Assembly (NCBI GenBank): GCA_009692865.1
Contig: SHYH01000010.1
Location: 1 to 39,184 of the forward strand
Source of the DNA: Dehalococcoidia bacterium
Lineage (GTDB): Bacteria > Chloroflexota > Dehalococcoidia > Lucifugimonadales > GCA-2717565
Reading direction: 5' to 3'
Length of the DNA: 39,184 bases
How positions within the stretch are numbered: the first letter of the stretch is position 1; every line of letters begins with the position of its first letter. The notes under the pieces were generated by a model. That model was not told the origin of the DNA. It saw only the letters and a program-made list of their open reading frames with translations, and ran no database searches. A program made the position numbers and the translations under genes. This document shows positions 36,262-39,184 of this stretch, piece after piece.

Positions 36262-36327
36262 GGCCTTAGCCCGGCGACGGTAAACCGGGCGCCTTGCGGC
36301 GGGACCACCAGAACCAGTCGCTAAGAG

Positions 36328-36365
36328 AAAGAAGAAGCCACCCATGCAGGGGTGGCTTCTTCTTT
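36328..36365. terminator. Bidirectional intrinsic-terminator-like hairpin, 16-bp perfect stem
   Basis: AAAGAAGAAGCCACCC-ATGCAG-GGGTGGCTTCTTCTTT between convergent RRM and msrA genes. Confidence 0.8.
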
Positions 36366-36393
36366 GCGCGTCGCGAGAACCTTGAGCAAGCAG

Positions 36394-36939
36394 CTATTTC
36401 TTGAGCTTGGTTAGATATTCCTTGCGTAGCTTCGCCACCTTGGGCGCAATAATGAACTGGCAGTAGCCCTGATATGGGTTCCGACTGAAGTAGTGCTGGT
36501 GGTACTCCTCGGCGGTGTAAAAGGTTGGGGAGGACGTGACCTCAGTCACAATGGGCCGCTTCCAAACACCAGCACCGTGCACTTCGGCGATCACCTGCTC
36601 CGCCGTAGCCTTTTGCTCTGGGCTGTGGTAGTAGATGGCTGAGCGGTACTGGGTCCCTTCGTCTGGGCCCTGGCGATTCAGAGTGGTTGGGTCGTGAAGG
36701 GCAAAGAACACCTCGATCAACTCCCGGTAGGATATGACCTGAGGATCAAAGGTGACCTGGACCGCCTCGGCGTGGCCTGTGGCCCCGGTGCACACCTGCT
36801 CGTAGGTTGGCCTGGCTACGTGTCCCCCAGAATAACCGGAGACCACGCTCTCCACTCCCTGTAGCTGCTCGAAGACCGCCTCCAGGCACCAGAAGCAGCC
36901 CCCTGCCAACGTTGCCAGCTCTCTTTGGGTGCGCTCCAT
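36394..36939 (-). CDS. msrA: Peptide methionine sulfoxide reductase A
   Basis: GGCFWCLEAVFEQLQGV, VSGYSGG, FFALHDPTTLNRQGPDEGTQYRS. Confidence 0.97.
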   Translation of the reverse strand: MERTQRELATLAGGCFWCLEAVFEQLQGVESVVSGYSGGHVARPTYEQVCTGATGHAEAVQVTFDPQVISYRELIEVFFALHDPTTLNRQGPDEGTQYRSAIYYHSPEQKATAEQVIAEVHGAGVWKRPIVTEVTSSPTFYTAEEYHQHYFSRNPYQGYCQFIIAPKVAKLRKEYLTKLKK

Positions 36940-36990
36940 AACGCCACCTTCCTCTTCGCTCAGTATAGTCGAAAGCTTTGTAGATCACCC

Positions 36991-37045
36991 TTCGACAAGC
37001 TCAGGATGAGCGGGTTTGAATACCGCTCATCCTGAGCTTGTCGAA
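36991..37045. repeat. Inverted repeat, 23-bp arms TTCGACAAGCTCAGGATGAGCGG / CCGCTCATCCTGAGCTTGTCGAA
   Basis: Perfect arms, 9-nt loop; the same 23-mer occurs at 13494-13516. Confidence 0.92.
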
Positions 37046-37103
37046 CCATGAGCCCCATAGTCCCCGCTCCTTTGATGGGAGAGGGCTAGGCTGAGGGTGC
37101 CCC

Positions 37104-37670
37104 TCAGCCTCCCGCCCTGAAGCAGTCGTCCACATGGTCGTTCACCATGCCCGTGGCCTGCATGAAGGCGTAGCAGGTAGTGGTCCCCACAAAGCGGAAA
37201 CCCCGCCGCTTGAGGTCCTTGGTCATGGCGTCCGACTCCGGCGATGAAGTCGGGATGGTGGCGTCGGTGACCCCCTGGGGGTTGCGCAGCGTGCGATGGC
37301 CCGTGAACTGCCAGATGTACCTATCGAAGCTGCCGTGCTCCTGCTGCACCTCCAGGAACCGCTGGGCGTTGGTGATGGCCGCCTCTATTTTGAGGCGATT
37401 GCGCACAATACCCGCGTCGCCCAGCAGCCGCTGGCGCTCGTAGTCGGTGTAGCGGGCGATGAGGTGCGGCTCGAAGTTGTGGAAGGCGCGGCGAAAGTGC
37501 TCTCGCTTGCGCAGGATGGTCATCCACGAGAGGCCCGCCTGGAACCCGTCCAACAGCAGGAACTCGAAGAGCTTGTGGTCGTCGTGCATGGGCACGCCCC
37601 ACTCTTCGTCGTGGTAGGCGATCAGGAGGGGGTCCCCCGTGGCCCAGAAGCAGCGGGTGGGTTCTGCCAT
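37104..37670 (-). CDS. tag: DNA-3-methyladenine glycosylase I
   Basis: RCFWATGDPLLIAYHDEEWGVPMHDDHKLFEFLLLDGFQAGLSWMTILRKREHFRRAFHNFEP. Confidence 0.95.
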   Translation of the reverse strand: MAEPTRCFWATGDPLLIAYHDEEWGVPMHDDHKLFEFLLLDGFQAGLSWMTILRKREHFRRAFHNFEPHLIARYTDYERQRLLGDAGIVRNRLKIEAAITNAQRFLEVQQEHGSFDRYIWQFTGHRTLRNPQGVTDATIPTSSPESDAMTKDLKRRGFRFVGTTTCYAFMQATGMVNDHVDDCFRAGG

Positions 37671-37672
37671 GA

Positions 37673-38257
37673 TCATTCCACAGGATAGACTAGCCAATAC
37701 CAGTATCGCCACTCTTCATCGCCTGATGGCCTTACGTGCCGAAGGAGGCCCCCTACGTAGATTTCGAGAAAGGGGGGCCTTTCTGGCACGTTGATTTGCG
37801 GAACCACGGTGGTTTCGAACTCCTCCTCCGAGGTGAGGCGGGGTTGGAGGACATCCACAACTAGGATGACTGGATAGTTTACCTCGTACCTTTTGTTGCA
37901 CTTTTTGATTAGCTGCTGATTAACAGACTTGGCAAGTTGTTGGTCGGGGTTTTTAAACACACCATCCAGACGTGTTGACTCGCCACGTGCCTGGCTCCAC
38001 GCTGCCTCAGCAGCCTGTTGGTTGTAGGGGGGGCTGGTGATCTCAACGCCAACGACGTTTTCTGCTTCATCGACGCATTCAAAATCAGGGGCTTCGCGCT
38101 TGGCACGCACGGACAAACGGCGACCTTTGGTTGGTTCGAGCCATGCGAAGAAACCATCAAGGGCCCCCATTTCGTGTCTGTCTTTCAACATCGCGTTCTC
38201 CCTGGCCTGCTGCCGGCCCAACTGCACCGCTTGGTCCCGCTGTAGGCTGATGACCAA
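37673..38257 (-). CDS. Hypothetical, possible PD-(D/E)xK-like fold; probably C-terminal part of a frame-split gene
   Basis: FDGFFAWLEP-type region then APDFECVDEAENVVGVEITSPPY; weak nuclease-like pattern. Confidence 0.55.
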   Translation of the reverse strand: MVISLQRDQAVQLGRQQARENAMLKDRHEMGALDGFFAWLEPTKGRRLSVRAKREAPDFECVDEAENVVGVEITSPPYNQQAAEAAWSQARGESTRLDGVFKNPDQQLAKSVNQQLIKKCNKRYEVNYPVILVVDVLQPRLTSEEEFETTVVPQINVPERPPFLEIYVGGLLRHVRPSGDEEWRYWYWLVYPVE

Positions 38258-38508
38258 ACGCTCGATCTCAGGGTGCGTGTGTTCTGGACATCATCGCGCC
38301 ATCGCTCCACGCTGGTAGTAGCGGCCCCGGCGACTTTCGTGGCATCGGCTGTACTTCTGGCGGCGAGTCTAGCGAGGAGGTACTGTTGCTGGCCCTGGGT
38401 ACAATCTGGGATGCGGGCCATAACAGTAGCAAGGTTGTGGTGTGCCTCCGGGAGGAGGTGCTTGGCCAGCTGAGGGAGATTAGCAGGAATCTTCGGGAGG
38501 AAAGTCAT
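38185..38508 (-). CDS. Hypothetical; probably N-terminal part of the same frame-split gene
   Basis: MTFLPKIPANLPQLAKHLLPEAHHN...SVERWRDDVQNT; ATGA overlap with upstream gene. Confidence 0.55.
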   Translation of the reverse strand: MTFLPKIPANLPQLAKHLLPEAHHNLATVMARIPDCTQGQQQYLLARLAARSTADATKVAGAATTSVERWRDDVQNTRTLRSSVWSSAYSGTKRCSWAGSRPGRTRC

Positions 38509-38903
38509 CGTTCGAGGGCCTCTCGGATGACCTCTTGGAGCCTCCCCTGGTCGGCCCTTTTCTGGAGCACGGCTTCTATGGCTTGGAGGGCCCCCTCCTG
38601 GTAAGCCTTTTCCTGGAAGATGTCCAGGAACCTCTCCCGGTCGGCCTTCGGGAGGAGCTGCAGGAACCTCTCCAGGAGCTCCGCCTCTACTAGAGGGAGG
38701 CACTGGCGGGAGTAATGTTCGACGACGAGCTCTCGCTGGTCGAAGACATCCCTAGCGGAGCAAGAGATACGGGGAGCAGCGAAGGTCCAGGCGGAGTGAA
38801 GGGTGTCCCGTAGGGCAGGAGCGAGGCTCAAGGCAAGGAGGAGGACAACGAAGAGCACGGCGCCTTGGAGGAGCATTGTCCTGATGTGACGGGAGGGAAA
38901 CAT
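38505..38903 (-). CDS. Hypothetical membrane-anchored protein with C-terminal helical region
   Basis: One TM (MLLQGAVLFVVLLLALSLAPAL) then charged helices; stop overlaps next start (ATGA). Confidence 0.6.
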   Translation of the reverse strand: MFPSRHIRTMLLQGAVLFVVLLLALSLAPALRDTLHSAWTFAAPRISCSARDVFDQRELVVEHYSRQCLPLVEAELLERFLQLLPKADRERFLDIFQEKAYQEGALQAIEAVLQKRADQGRLQEVIREALER

Positions 38904-38968
38904 AGCACGACCATTGTACGGTAGAGACCTGGCTACTGGCACTCCCTGTTTGATGGGACGCTGGGTAC

Positions 38969-39184
38969 TCACAGCCCCTCCATGTACCCTGCGATCTCGT
39001 TCACCGTCACGTTGGCCACCGCCATCTCCGGCGCGTAGATGATCTGATCCGCCGCCCACACGATGGTCCCCTTGCGCTCCCGCGTCACCCCCAGCACGCT
39101 GTTCAGCACGTTGTGAATGCTGTCGTTGATGCGTAGTGTGTTGGGCTTGATGGGCGCCGCCAGCCGCCCGTCCTTGATCAGGTA
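38969..39184 (-). CDS. C-terminal fragment of probable TldD/PmbA family metalloprotease (runs off window)
   Basis: Open frame YLIKDGRLAAPIKPNTLRINDSIHNVLNSVLGV...EMAVANVTVNEIAGYMEGL* translated by hand. Confidence 0.55.
   Translation of the reverse strand, partial: YLIKDGRLAAPIKPNTLRINDSIHNVLNSVLGVTRERKGTIVWAADQIIYAPEMAVANVTVNEIAGYMEGL

Noticed and set aside
1-39184. CRISPR array, rRNA or tRNA genes
   Set aside because: No regularly spaced direct repeats and no recognisable rRNA segment or tRNA cloverleaf noticed by eye; a tRNAscan/cmscan run would be decisive.

Overview
The window (39,184 bp, GC-rich) looks like a bacterial chromosome segment, probably Chloroflexota; that placement is inferred from gene content and repeat style. 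The left part is housekeeping: an MFS exporter, a DnaJ/HspR-like pair, PIN-TRAM-ispD-ispF-cysS, a TPR lipoprotein, a GlcD-like oxidase, and SAM hydroxide adenosyltransferase-secG-gatB. The centre is an ~11 kb co-directional tetrapyrrole cluster: a MerR/BldC-like regulator, a small membrane protein, a fused AhbA-AhbB/NirDL-type siroheme decarboxylase, a tandemly duplicated precorrin-2 dehydrogenase, hemA, hemC, a cobA-hemD fusion, hemB, a retropepsin-like protease, a small unknown protein, hemL and plsY. Nearby on the minus strand are ctaB, an unannotated 33-aa single-TM protein and a stand-alone Urate_ox_N/PuuD-type membrane domain. No hemE/F/N/G/H is visible, so the content fits a siroheme-dependent route to heme; the later steps (AhbC/AhbD or alternatives) must lie outside the window. 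The right part holds an ABC exporter, assorted enzymes, a glycine-rich RRM protein, msrA, tag, a nuclease-like gene with an apparent frameshift, and the C-terminus of a probable TldD/PmbA protein. Intergenic regions carry several families of palindromic or MITE-like interspersed repeats. Best leads: the fused decarboxylase with the duplicated dehydrogenase, the ctaB-adjacent microprotein, the repeat families, and the two-gene membrane/nuclease-like module at the right end.
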